Both the position numbers and the translations under genes were made by a program. From the NCBI RefSeq assembly GCF_001421535.1, contig NZ_LMKN01000008.1, positions 202,855 through 266,854 of the forward strand: a stretch of DNA of 64,000 bases. The letters are read 5' to 3'. The notes under the pieces are model-generated. The model saw nothing but the letters and a program-made list of their open reading frames with translations. It had not been told where the DNA came from and did no database searches. The DNA comes from Sphingomonas sp. Leaf20 (GTDB lineage Bacteria; Pseudomonadota; Alphaproteobacteria; Sphingomonadales; Sphingomonadaceae). Shown here in pieces: positions 45,472-53,984 of this stretch; the first letter of the stretch is position 1; the number at the start of each line of letters is the position of its first letter.

Positions 45472-45598
45472 CGCCGGGGCAGCGATACGAGGTTCCGGGG
45501 CGCCGCGATCCGGCGGCGCCGCGGGCGGGCGGTTCGACGGTGATATCGCGTATGCGGCAGTAAGCTCCCGTTAAACCTCGATGCGGCATGCGGCACGC

Positions 45599-46678
<1,080 letters not shown>

Positions 46679-46694
46679 GCTCCCGCAGCGACCG

Positions 46695-47390
46695 TCAGAC
46701 CTTGGCGGCGAAGATCATCCGGCCCTGGCCGAGGCGTGCGAAGACCTGATCGAGGTCGTTCTCGCCGACCGCGAAGCACCCCTGGCTGCGTCCGAGCATG
46801 CCGTGCGAGGCGATCATGTCCTTGTTCGCGTACCACGCCGAATGCACCACGATCGCGCGGCCGAGTGCGTTGTTGTTGGTGTGATCGAGACCGATCAGCC
46901 GCTGCGAGCGACCATGCTTGCCGACATAATAATCGTCCGTCACGAACGCGCCCTCGGACGAGGCGTTCGACCCGAACGCGTTCGAGAACCGCTCGAGATA
47001 CCCGGTATGCGCGGGGTCCGAGCCGCTGCCGTGCGAAACGAGCAGCGAGGTGCTGCGACCGCTGGCGAGGTCGACGAAATGGAAGCGCGGCTGCGACGAC
47101 GACGCGGTGAAGTCGGCGATCGCGATCCGGTCATGGTTCGCAATGCGGCTGCCGTTACGGCCCAGCGCTGCCATCGCCTGGCGCAGCAGTTCCGGACGAA
47201 CGACGCGCGAAGACGTGATCGGCATCGCCGGTGCGCGCGGCAATGGCGGCTGAGTCATCGGCTTCAGATCGCGTGCGGTAAGGCGTTGTGTCGCAGATAC
47301 CGCGCTGGGTATCGCAAGTGCTCCGGCCAGTACCAGGCCATTCTTCAGAAGTGCGCGACGATCGCGCATGGCATCATGTTCAGCGTGCAT
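46695..47390 (-). CDS. Murein L,D-transpeptidase catalytic domain protein (YkuD_2)
   Basis: Exported protein of 231 residues with a Tat-like start (RDRRALLKNGLVLAGALAIP). The catalytic domain matches the YkuD_2 group: VSHGSGSDPAHTGYLERFSN, NASSEGAFVTDDYY, GKHGRSQRLIGLDHTNNNAL, IVVHSAWYANKD and the active cysteine at about 205 in LGRSQGCFAV. It should act on L,D links in peptidoglycan or lipoprotein anchoring. It is divergent from the second L,D-transpeptidase at 47607. Confidence 0.9.
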   Translation of the reverse strand: MHAEHDAMRDRRALLKNGLVLAGALAIPSAVSATQRLTARDLKPMTQPPLPRAPAMPITSSRVVRPELLRQAMAALGRNGSRIANHDRIAIADFTASSSQPRFHFVDLASGRSTSLLVSHGSGSDPAHTGYLERFSNAFGSNASSEGAFVTDDYYVGKHGRSQRLIGLDHTNNNALGRAIVVHSAWYANKDMIASHGMLGRSQGCFAVGENDLDQVFARLGQGRMIFAAKV

Positions 47391-47606
47391 CGAAATTCCC
47401 GAAAGACCCCAATCCCGTTAGGTCCTCTATAGCCTAAAAAGCATGAACATTCCTCAACCATTTCCATCAGTTGTTGGTATGTTCCTTCCGCCCGCCCCGT
47501 CGCGGAGGCGGTTCGTCGTGCGCGCAACGGTGATGGCACGATCCGCCGGTGAACGCGTTTGGACCGATAAGGGGCATGGATTCTGGCGACGAGAAGGACG
47601 AGGACG
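47391..47606. promoter_or_regulatory. Divergent promoter region of two L,D-transpeptidase genes
   Basis: This 216-bp gap separates two divergent peptidoglycan enzyme genes. The half nearer the minus-strand gene is relatively AT-rich (47430-47480). GGACGAGGACG precedes the plus-strand ATG. Specific promoter boxes were not assigned. Confidence 0.4.
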
Positions 47607-48206
47607 ATGCGCGCTGCCCCCCGGTCGATGGCGATTCTGGCGATGTCCTGCGTGCTTGCGATCTGTCCTGCGCAGGCCGCGCCGTCGGGACTGGCGACGA
47701 TCGCCTTGCCGATCGAGCAGGCGGCCTATGAGCTGACCGCGAACCAGTTCGTCTGGCAGGACAGCGGCACCGGCGAAGCCGTCAGCATCGTCGTCAGCCT
47801 GTCGACGCAGCGGGCGTTCGTCTATCGCGGGTCGACGATGATCGCCGCGACGACGATCTCCTCGGGCAAGGGGGCAAAGGGCACGCCAGTCGGCACCTAT
47901 CCGATCCTGCAGAAGAACGAGGCGCACCGGTCGAACCTTTATAACGATGCGCCGATGCCGTTCATGCAGCGGCTGACCTGGGACGGGATCGCCATCCATG
48001 CGGGCCGCAATCCCGGATTCCCCGATTCGCATGGCTGCATCCGCGTACCCGCCGGTTTTGCAAAGCGGCTGTTCGGCGTGACCGCGCTGGGTACGACGGT
48101 CATCGTCACCGATGATTTCGAAGGCGGGGCAATCCCGGACGAGCCGCTCGTCGACGCGGAAACCGCAAAGGCAAATGCCGGGCAGCTGGCATCGCTCGAT
48201 CGGTAA
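47607..48206 (+). CDS. L,D-transpeptidase (YkuD family)
   Basis: Periplasmic enzyme of 199 residues with a signal peptide (about 1-24, ending AQAA). The catalytic domain has SLSTQRAFVYRG, SGKGAKGTPVGTYPILQK and the active site HAGRNPGFPDSHGCIRVP with Cys144. It makes 3-3 cross-links or anchors proteins in peptidoglycan. It belongs to a different YkuD branch from the divergent neighbour. Confidence 0.93.
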   Translation: MRAAPRSMAILAMSCVLAICPAQAAPSGLATIALPIEQAAYELTANQFVWQDSGTGEAVSIVVSLSTQRAFVYRGSTMIAATTISSGKGAKGTPVGTYPILQKNEAHRSNLYNDAPMPFMQRLTWDGIAIHAGRNPGFPDSHGCIRVPAGFAKRLFGVTALGTTVIVTDDFEGGAIPDEPLVDAETAKANAGQLASLDR

Positions 48207-48210
48207 GCTG

Positions 48211-48837
48211 CTACGCGGCGATCGGGAAACCCAGCGTGACGAGACGAGCCCGGAAATCCCCGGCATCTGTAAACAGAATCGATTCGATCCCGAGCGCCTG
48301 CGCGGCGGCCACGTTTGCCGCGTTGTCGTCGACGAACACCGCTTCGTCGGCGCGCAGGCCGAATCGATCCAGCGCGAGCCGATAGATCGCGGCGTCGGGC
48401 TTCACGATCTTTTCGGCGCCCGACACGACGATGTCGCGAAACCGGTCGAACAGATGTGATTCCTGCGCGCGAAAAGGCGGCCAGAATTCGTGGCTGAAGT
48501 TCGTGATCGCATAGAGCGGCACGTCCGCCGCATCGAGATCGCGGACGATATCGTGCATTCCCGCGATCGCGGGTCCGATACTCTCGTTGAACCGCGGGCC
48601 CCACGCGGCAATCAGCGCGGCATGCTGCGGATGCAACGCGGCAAGCTCCGCCGAGGTGTCGGCGAAGTCGCGGCCAGCGTCATGCTGGAAATGCCAGTCG
48701 ATCGTCACGACGTCGCGCAGGAACGCGTCGAGCGCCCGATCGTCGTCGATCAGGCGCTCGTACAGGATCCTGGGATCCCAGTCGTAAAGGACACGACCGA
48801 CGTCGAAAATGACGGCGGTCTTGTTCCCTTCAGGCAA
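48211..48837 (-). CDS. HAD-superfamily hydrolase (2-haloacid dehalogenase-like)
   Basis: Phosphatase-like protein of 208 residues. Seen: motif I AVIFDVGRVLYDWDPRILY, an alpha-helical cap, motif II LYAITNFSHEFW, the lysine of motif III in IVKPDAAIYRLAL, and motif IV EAVFVDDNAANVAAAQALGI. Motif I has DVGRV, so the usual second aspartate (DxD) is a glycine, as in dehalogenase-like HADs. The substrate is unknown. rpmJ lies just upstream on the same strand. Confidence 0.87.
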   Translation of the reverse strand: MPEGNKTAVIFDVGRVLYDWDPRILYERLIDDDRALDAFLRDVVTIDWHFQHDAGRDFADTSAELAALHPQHAALIAAWGPRFNESIGPAIAGMHDIVRDLDAADVPLYAITNFSHEFWPPFRAQESHLFDRFRDIVVSGAEKIVKPDAAIYRLALDRFGLRADEAVFVDDNAANVAAAQALGIESILFTDAGDFRARLVTLGFPIAA

Positions 48838-48845
48838 GCCCGGGA

Positions 48846-48971
48846 TTAACCTTGGCGTGCCTTGAAGCGACGGTTGGTCTTGTTGATGACGTAGGTACGG
48901 CCACGACGACGGATCACGCGGTTATCGCGGTGACGATCCTTGAGCGACTTCAGGGAATTGCGGATCTTCAT
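48846..48971 (-). CDS. rpmJ: 50S ribosomal protein bL36
   Basis: A 41-residue basic protein not longer than many ORF cut-offs. Reading the minus strand from ATG 48971 gives [17 protein letters not shown] followed by [19 protein letters not shown], the alphaproteobacterial bL36 sequence. It lacks the C-X2-C zinc ligands of the zinc-binding form. It is monocistronic or leads the HAD gene, which begins nine bases later. Confidence 0.93.
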   Translation of the reverse strand: MKIRNSLKSLKDRHRDNRVIRRRGRTYVINKTNRRFKARQG

Positions 48972-49128
48972 GATCGATTCGCTTCTTTTCAAATCTAGGT
49001 GTGCGGAAAGACGGGATCGCCTAATGGCGGGGTGTCTTCAAGTCAAGCAACGGACGCGCTCTTCCCGACCGGGAACCCACCCGGCTGGTCCGAGCGTTAC
49101 CGTAGCGCAACATTCTAAGGAAGTCCCG

Positions 49129-49743
49129 ATGGCGGTTCGTTCGATCCTGGTCCTGGCGCTGGCAGGCGCATCCCTCACGGCGTGCGCGACGGGGCCGTCG
49201 CTGCCGCCGACCGAAGTCCTGCGCTATCACCTCGGCGAACCGCTCGACCGCGGCACGATCGCGGTGCAGCCGCTGTCGGGTGGCGCGCCCGCCAGCCTCG
49301 AGTTCAAGGCCTATGCCGCCGCGGTCCAGGGGCAGTTGATCAAGGTCGGGTACAACCCGCCCGCGCCGGGCACCAAGCCGCTGCTCGTCGCCACCGTCGC
49401 CTTCACGCGCACGACGCAGGCCGGCCCACCCAAGCAGTCGCCGTTCAGCATCGGCATCGGCGGCGGCGGCTTCAGCGGCGGTCGTGGCGGTGGCGGCGTC
49501 GGGCTCGGCGGCGGGGTCGGCATTCCGATCGGTGGTGGCGGTCGCGACGCGATCCTGGTCACCGAGATGGCGGTGACGATCAAGCGGACGGTCGACCAGT
49601 CGCCCGTCTGGGAGGGGCGCGCGCAGACCTTTGCCGACGCGCGCAAGCCCGATGCGACGAGCCAGATCCAGGCCGAAAAGCTCGCCCGCGCACTGTTCGC
49701 AGGGTTCCCCGGCGAGTCCGGTCGCACTATCCAGGTGAAATGA
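49129..49743 (+). CDS. DUF4136-type lipoprotein
   Basis: About 204 residues with a lipoprotein signal peptide: the lipobox LTAC places the lipidated cysteine at 19. The body has EVLRYHLGEPLDRGTIAVQP and SPVWEGRAQTFADARKPDA, typical of DUF4136-like proteins, interrupted by a long Gly-rich stretch (GIGGGGFSGGRGGGG, GLGGGVGIPIGGGG). Probably an outer- or inner-membrane-anchored periplasmic protein of unknown function. The stop overlaps the ATG of the carboxypeptidase gene. Confidence 0.82.
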   Translation: MAVRSILVLALAGASLTACATGPSLPPTEVLRYHLGEPLDRGTIAVQPLSGGAPASLEFKAYAAAVQGQLIKVGYNPPAPGTKPLLVATVAFTRTTQAGPPKQSPFSIGIGGGGFSGGRGGGGVGLGGGVGIPIGGGGRDAILVTEMAVTIKRTVDQSPVWEGRAQTFADARKPDATSQIQAEKLARALFAGFPGESGRTIQVK

Positions 49744-50894
49744 CCGAAAACGCCATGACCGCAACGCCCACCGCCGCACCGCTCTCGATCAACGCCGCCT
49801 TCGATGGCGGCAATATCCGCGTCGTCGCGGTCGAGGGCGATCGAATCGACCTGGAGATCGTCAAGGACCGCGAGTCCGACTTTTTCCAGTGGTTCTATTT
49901 CCGCGTGGCGGGCGCCGCAGGACGGACGCTGACGTACCGCATCGTCAATGCGGGCGCGTCGGCGTACCCGTTCGGCTGGCCGGGATACAAGACGCGGGCG
50001 AGCACCGACCGGCAGGCATGGCGGATGATCGAGACTCGCTATGCCGACGGCGTCCTCGAATTCGTGTTCACCGCCGACACCGACCTGGCCTGGTTCGCCT
50101 ATTTCGCGCCGTACACGATGGAGATGCACGAGGCGCTCGTCGCGCGGACCGCATTGCTGCCGGGCGTCGCGCACAGCGAGCTCGGCCAGTCGCTCGAGGG
50201 GCAGGCGATCGACTGCTTCACGATCGGGTCGGGGCCGAAGCAGGTCTGGATCTATGGCCGCCAGCATCCCGGCGAATCGATGACCGAATGGTGGATGGAA
50301 GGCGCGCTCGAGCGGCTGACCGATTCGGCCGACCCGGTAACGGCGGGGCTGCTGGCGAAGGCGACGTTCCATGTCGTGCCGAACATGAACCCCGATGGCA
50401 CGTGTCGCGGGCATTTGCGGACCAACGCGGCGGGCGTGAACCTCAACCGCGAATGGGCGAACCCGACCGCCGAGAAGAGCCCGGAGGTCCTCTGCGTCCG
50501 CAATGCGATGGACGTGACCGGCGTCGACGTCGCGATGGACATCCATGGTGACGAGGCGATCCCGGCGAACTTCATCGCGGGCTATGAGGGGATCCCGTCC
50601 TGGACCGATGCGCATGGCGAGAAATTCTACGACTATGGCCGCCGGCTTGCGGCGCACACGCCCGATTTCCAGACCGAGAAGGGCTATCCCAAGTCCGCGC
50701 CGGGCACCGCCAACCTGTCGATGTCGACCAACCAGCTCGCGGAGCGGTTCGGCGCGGTGTCGATGACGCTCGAGATGCCGTTCAAGGATCACGACGCCAA
50801 TCCCGACGCGGACTATGGGTGGTCGCCCGAACGGTCGAAGCAGCTCGCGCATGCGATGCTGGAGACGCTCGCCGACATGATCGACGACATCTGA
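49740..50894 (+). CDS. M14-family cytosolic-carboxypeptidase-like protein
   Basis: Metallocarboxypeptidase of about 384 residues. A beta-rich amino domain (INAAFDGGNIRVVAVEG, WFYFRVAGAAGRTLTY) precedes the peptidase domain, the arrangement of the cytosolic carboxypeptidase subfamily whose eukaryotic members remove glutamates from tubulin. Zinc site: GRQHPGESMTEWW (H and E) and AMDIHGDEAIP (H); the catalytic glutamate is in SMTLEMPFKDHD. There is no signal peptide. It overlaps the lipoprotein gene by four bases (ATGA); ATG 49755 is an alternative. Its bacterial substrate is unknown. Confidence 0.9.
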   Translation: MTENAMTATPTAAPLSINAAFDGGNIRVVAVEGDRIDLEIVKDRESDFFQWFYFRVAGAAGRTLTYRIVNAGASAYPFGWPGYKTRASTDRQAWRMIETRYADGVLEFVFTADTDLAWFAYFAPYTMEMHEALVARTALLPGVAHSELGQSLEGQAIDCFTIGSGPKQVWIYGRQHPGESMTEWWMEGALERLTDSADPVTAGLLAKATFHVVPNMNPDGTCRGHLRTNAAGVNLNREWANPTAEKSPEVLCVRNAMDVTGVDVAMDIHGDEAIPANFIAGYEGIPSWTDAHGEKFYDYGRRLAAHTPDFQTEKGYPKSAPGTANLSMSTNQLAERFGAVSMTLEMPFKDHDANPDADYGWSPERSKQLAHAMLETLADMIDDI

Positions 50895-50902
50895 CCGCTT
50901 CT

Positions 50903-50985
50903 CGTCATCCTGACGAAAGTCAGGATCCAGAGCCAAGAGCTACAGCGCTCGGTTACCCTGGATCCTGACTTTCGTCAGGATGACG
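50903..50985. repeat. 83-bp REPIN-like inverted repeat, perfect arms
   Basis: Two 28-bp arms (50903-50930 and 50958-50985) are exact inverted copies, with a 27-bp loop. Each arm also folds alone into TCCTGAC-GAAA-GTCAGGA. It is located just after the carboxypeptidase gene and before gpmA. Perfect symmetry suggests recent mobility or strong constraint. Confidence 0.93.
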
Positions 50986-51035
50986 GATAGGGTTTCGAGA
51001 CCGATTTCCCCCATTTTGTACACGCAGGAGCATGA

Positions 51036-51722
51036 ATGCCCACCCTAGTCCTGATCCGCCACGGCCAGTCCACCTGGAACCTCGAGAACCGTTTCACCGG
51101 CTGGTGGGACGTCGACATGACCGCCAAGGGCGAGGCCGAAGCGAAGGCCGCGGGCGAGCTGATGGCCGCCAAGGGGCTCGATTTCGACCAGACCTTCGTC
51201 AGCCTGCAGACGCGTGCGATCAAGACGCTCAACATCGCGCTCGAGGCGATGGGGCGGCTATGGTTGCCGGTCGAGAAGGACTGGCGGCTGAACGAGCGCC
51301 ATTATGGCGGGCTGACCGGGCTCGACAAGGCCGAGACCGCGGCAAAGCATGGCGACGAACAGGTGCACATCTGGCGCCGCAGCTTCGACATTCCGCCCCC
51401 GGTGCTCGAGGACGGCAGTCAATTCGACCTGTCGAAGGACCGTCGCTACGACGGCATCGCGATCCCGAAGACCGAGAGCCTGAAGGACACGATCGCGCGC
51501 GTGCTGCCGTACTGGGACGCGCGGATCGCGCCCGCGCTGAAGGACGGGCAGCGCGTCCTGATCTCCGCGCACGGCAATTCGCTGCGGGCGCTGGTGAAGC
51601 ATCTGTCGAACATCCCGGATGACGAGATCACGAGCCTCGAAATCCCGACGGGGCAGCCGATCGTGTACGAGCTGGACTCGGACCTCAACGCGACCGATCG
51701 CTATTATCTGAGCGAGCGCTGA
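51036..51722 (+). CDS. gpmA: 2,3-bisphosphoglycerate-dependent phosphoglycerate mutase
   Basis: Glycolytic/gluconeogenic enzyme of 228 residues interconverting 3- and 2-phosphoglycerate. Seen: LVLIRHGQSTWNLENRFTGW with the phospho-histidine His9, DWRLNERHYGGLTGLDKAE, and VLISAHGNSLRALVKHL with the second histidine. It is flanked on both sides by 83-bp REPIN-like repeats. Confidence 0.96.
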   Translation: MPTLVLIRHGQSTWNLENRFTGWWDVDMTAKGEAEAKAAGELMAAKGLDFDQTFVSLQTRAIKTLNIALEAMGRLWLPVEKDWRLNERHYGGLTGLDKAETAAKHGDEQVHIWRRSFDIPPPVLEDGSQFDLSKDRRYDGIAIPKTESLKDTIARVLPYWDARIAPALKDGQRVLISAHGNSLRALVKHLSNIPDDEITSLEIPTGQPIVYELDSDLNATDRYYLSER

Positions 51723-51728
51723 CGTCCC

Positions 51729-51811
51729 CGTCATCCTGACGATGGTCAGGATCCAGAGCCAGACGCGTCGGCGAGCGTGGCTCTGGATCCCGGGTCGAGC
51801 CCAGGATGACG
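51729..51811. repeat. 83-bp REPIN-like repeat, hybrid arms
   Basis: The left arm is of the CGTCATCCTGACGATGG type; the right arm is of the CGGGTCGAGCCCAGGATGACG type shared with the palindrome at 12892. The outer ends are still inverted (CGTCATCCT/AGGATGACG) and the length is 83 bp. It lies between gpmA and purE. Confidence 0.88.
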
Positions 51812-51872
51812 GGTAGTTGCTCTAACCCCCGCCCGTCGCTAGGCACGGCGCTCCTTGGACCTGGGGACGGAC

Positions 51873-52349
51873 ATGGCTCTAGTCGGCATCATCATGGGCA
51901 GCACCTCCGATTGGGAGACGATGCGCCACGCCGCCGAGACGCTCGTTGCGCTCGGCGTCGCGTACGAGACCAGGGTGGTGTCGGCACACCGCACCCCGCA
52001 ACGTCTGTACGACTATGCCACGACCGCGGCGGACCGCGGGCTGAAGGTCGTGATCGCGGGCGCGGGCGGCGCGGCGCATCTGCCTGGCATGGCCGCATCG
52101 ATGACGCATCTGCCCGTGCTCGGCGTGCCCGTCGAATCGAAGGCGCTCAAGGGCATGGATAGCCTGCTTTCGATCGTGCAGATGCCCGGCGGCATCCCCG
52201 TCGGGACGCTGGCGATCGGCAAGCCCGGCGCGATCAACGCAGGGTTGCTTGCCGCCGCGATCCTCGCGACCGCCGACGACGCGCTCGCCACCCGCCTCAA
52301 GGCATGGCGCGCGGCGCAGACCGACGGCGTCGCCACCGATCCAGCCTGA
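51873..52349 (+). CDS. purE: 5-(carboxyamino)imidazole ribonucleotide mutase PurE
   Basis: Class I PurE of 158 residues, moving CO2 from N5-CAIR to CAIR in purine synthesis. Seen: [35 protein letters not shown] with the active histidine, [20 protein letters not shown] and [23 protein letters not shown] 51873 gives the standard amino terminus. purK follows after 11 bp, forming a purEK operon. Confidence 0.97.
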   Translation: MALVGIIMGSTSDWETMRHAAETLVALGVAYETRVVSAHRTPQRLYDYATTAADRGLKVVIAGAGGAAHLPGMAASMTHLPVLGVPVESKALKGMDSLLSIVQMPGGIPVGTLAIGKPGAINAGLLAAAILATADDALATRLKAWRAAQTDGVATDPA

Positions 52350-52360
52350 AAGACACTGAC

Positions 52361-53428
52361 ATGACGCCGCTTCCCCCCGGATCGACGATCGGCATCCTCG
52401 GCGGCGGCCAGCTCGGCCGCATGCTCGCGACCGCCGCAGCCCAGCTCGGCTATCGCACGCACGTCCTGGCGCCCGACCGCGAAAGCGTCGCCGCGCAGTC
52501 CGCGTCGAGCCTGACGCGCGCGGATTATCACAACCGCATCGTGCTGGCCGATTTCGCCGAGGCCTGCGACGTCGTCACCTACGAATTCGAGAACATCGCC
52601 TGCGATCCCGTCGAATGGCTCGCCGCGCGCGTTCCCGTCCATCCCAGCCCGCGCGCGCTCCGCGTCGCGCAGGAGCGGATCGGCGAGAAGCGGTTCGTGG
52701 AGAGCGTCGGCGGACGTCCCGCGGCATGGGCGGCGGTCGACAGCCTCGAGAGCCTGCAACAGGGTCTGGCGAAGGTCGGCACGCCCGCGGTGCTCAAGAC
52801 CGCGCGGTTCGGCTATGACGGCAAGGGGCAGGTCCGGATCGACTCGATCGACGGCGCGCAGGCGGCGTGGGACATGATCGGCGGCCCCGCGGTGCTCGAG
52901 GCGTTCGTGGCGTTCGAGCATGAATTCTCGATCCTGATCGCACGCGGGCTCGACGGGCAGGTCGCGCGCTATGATCCGCCGCTCAACGTCCACCGCGACG
53001 CCATCCTGCGCGAGTCCACCGTGCCCGCACCCGCCGCGGTGCTGGCACAGGCCGAAGAGGCCGCCGTGCTCGCCGAGCGGATCGCCGCCGAGCTCGATTA
53101 TGTCGGTGTGCTGGCCTGCGAATTCTTCGTCGGCGCGGACGGACCCGTGTTCAACGAGATGGCGCCGCGCGTGCACAATTCGGGGCACTGGACGATCGAG
53201 GGCGCCGAATGCTCGCAGTTCGAAAACCACATCCGCGCGATCTGCGGGTTGCCGCTCGGGGCAACGACGCTGACCGGGCGCGGTGTCGCGATGGAGAATC
53301 TGATCGGCGACGACGTCGATCGCTGGCCCGCGCTACTCGCCGAGCCGGGGGCGCATCCGCATCTATACGGCAAGGGCGCCGCGCGGCCGGGGCGCAAGAT
53401 GGGGCACGTCACGCGCGTCACTCGGTGA
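52361..53428 (+). CDS. purK: 5-(carboxyamino)imidazole ribonucleotide synthase PurK
   Basis: ATP-grasp enzyme of 355 residues that carboxylates AIR with bicarbonate, feeding PurE. Seen: IGILGGGQLGRMLATAAAQL, VVTYEFENIA, VLKTARFGYDGKGQVRI (ATP grasp), EAFVAFEHEFSILIARG, EFFVGADGPVFNEMAPRVHN and SGHWTIEGAECSQFENH. Cotranscribed with purE. It converges with the BLUF gene, 19 bp beyond the stop. Confidence 0.97.
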   Translation: MTPLPPGSTIGILGGGQLGRMLATAAAQLGYRTHVLAPDRESVAAQSASSLTRADYHNRIVLADFAEACDVVTYEFENIACDPVEWLAARVPVHPSPRALRVAQERIGEKRFVESVGGRPAAWAAVDSLESLQQGLAKVGTPAVLKTARFGYDGKGQVRIDSIDGAQAAWDMIGGPAVLEAFVAFEHEFSILIARGLDGQVARYDPPLNVHRDAILRESTVPAPAAVLAQAEEAAVLAERIAAELDYVGVLACEFFVGADGPVFNEMAPRVHNSGHWTIEGAECSQFENHIRAICGLPLGATTLTGRGVAMENLIGDDVDRWPALLAEPGAHPHLYGKGAARPGRKMGHVTRVTR

Positions 53429-53447
53429 CGGTGCCGCCGGGACGGCG

Positions 53448-53861
53448 TCAATATGCCGCGGCGGCGTGCTTGCGCGCGAACTCGGCGAAATAGGCCTGGG
53501 TGACGGCATCGCCGATCGGCGCGATCATCGCGGCGACGTCATCGGCGACCTCGCCGTCGCCGTGGACCGTGCCCGCAGGTTGATAGCCCATTGCCCAGCC
53601 TGCGAAGCTGCGCATTTCGATCGCGCGACGGCTGAGGACCACCGCGGCGTAATGCCGGTCGTCGCGACGAATCCGTTCATAGGTCTGCATCACGGCCTCT
53701 TCGGGCCCTTCGAGCACCTGCAGGAAGCGCCGGCCGCCGACGAGCAGCAGACCGGTGACGTCGACCGCTTGGTTGTTCCGCCGCGACGTCGCGAGAATCG
53801 CGGCCATCGTCTCGCTGTCGAGCGTCGTGCGCGCGGTGCTGATGTAAATGAGCCTGATCAC
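53448..53861 (-). CDS. Single-domain BLUF blue-light sensor
   Basis: Flavin-based blue-light receptor of about 137 residues, with the BLUF domain filling residues 1-95 and a short helical tail. Key residues fall at the exact spacing of AppA: Tyr6 in RLIYIS, Asn30 in RRNNQAVDVTGLLL, Gln48 in FLQVLEG, and Trp89/Met91 in FAGWAMGYQ. I use GTG at 53861, which places Tyr6 normally and has GGAG upstream; the longer frame adds an Arg-rich extension. It follows the chemoreceptor gene by 124 bp on the same strand, suggesting a shared light response. Confidence 0.92.
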   Translation of the reverse strand: MIRLIYISTARTTLDSETMAAILATSRRNNQAVDVTGLLLVGGRRFLQVLEGPEEAVMQTYERIRRDDRHYAAVVLSRRAIEMRSFAGWAMGYQPAGTVHGDGEVADDVAAMIAPIGDAVTQAYFAEFARKHAAAAY

Positions 53862-53984
53862 GTGGCGCCGTCTCCGTTCGTCCGCACCTGTTCGCCTGTC
53901 CAATAGGACGCCAAGGTTAAACAGAGCTTTCGACGCGCGCCGCGGGCCGCGTGTCGCGGTACGAGCACGGCACCGCCTTGAGCG

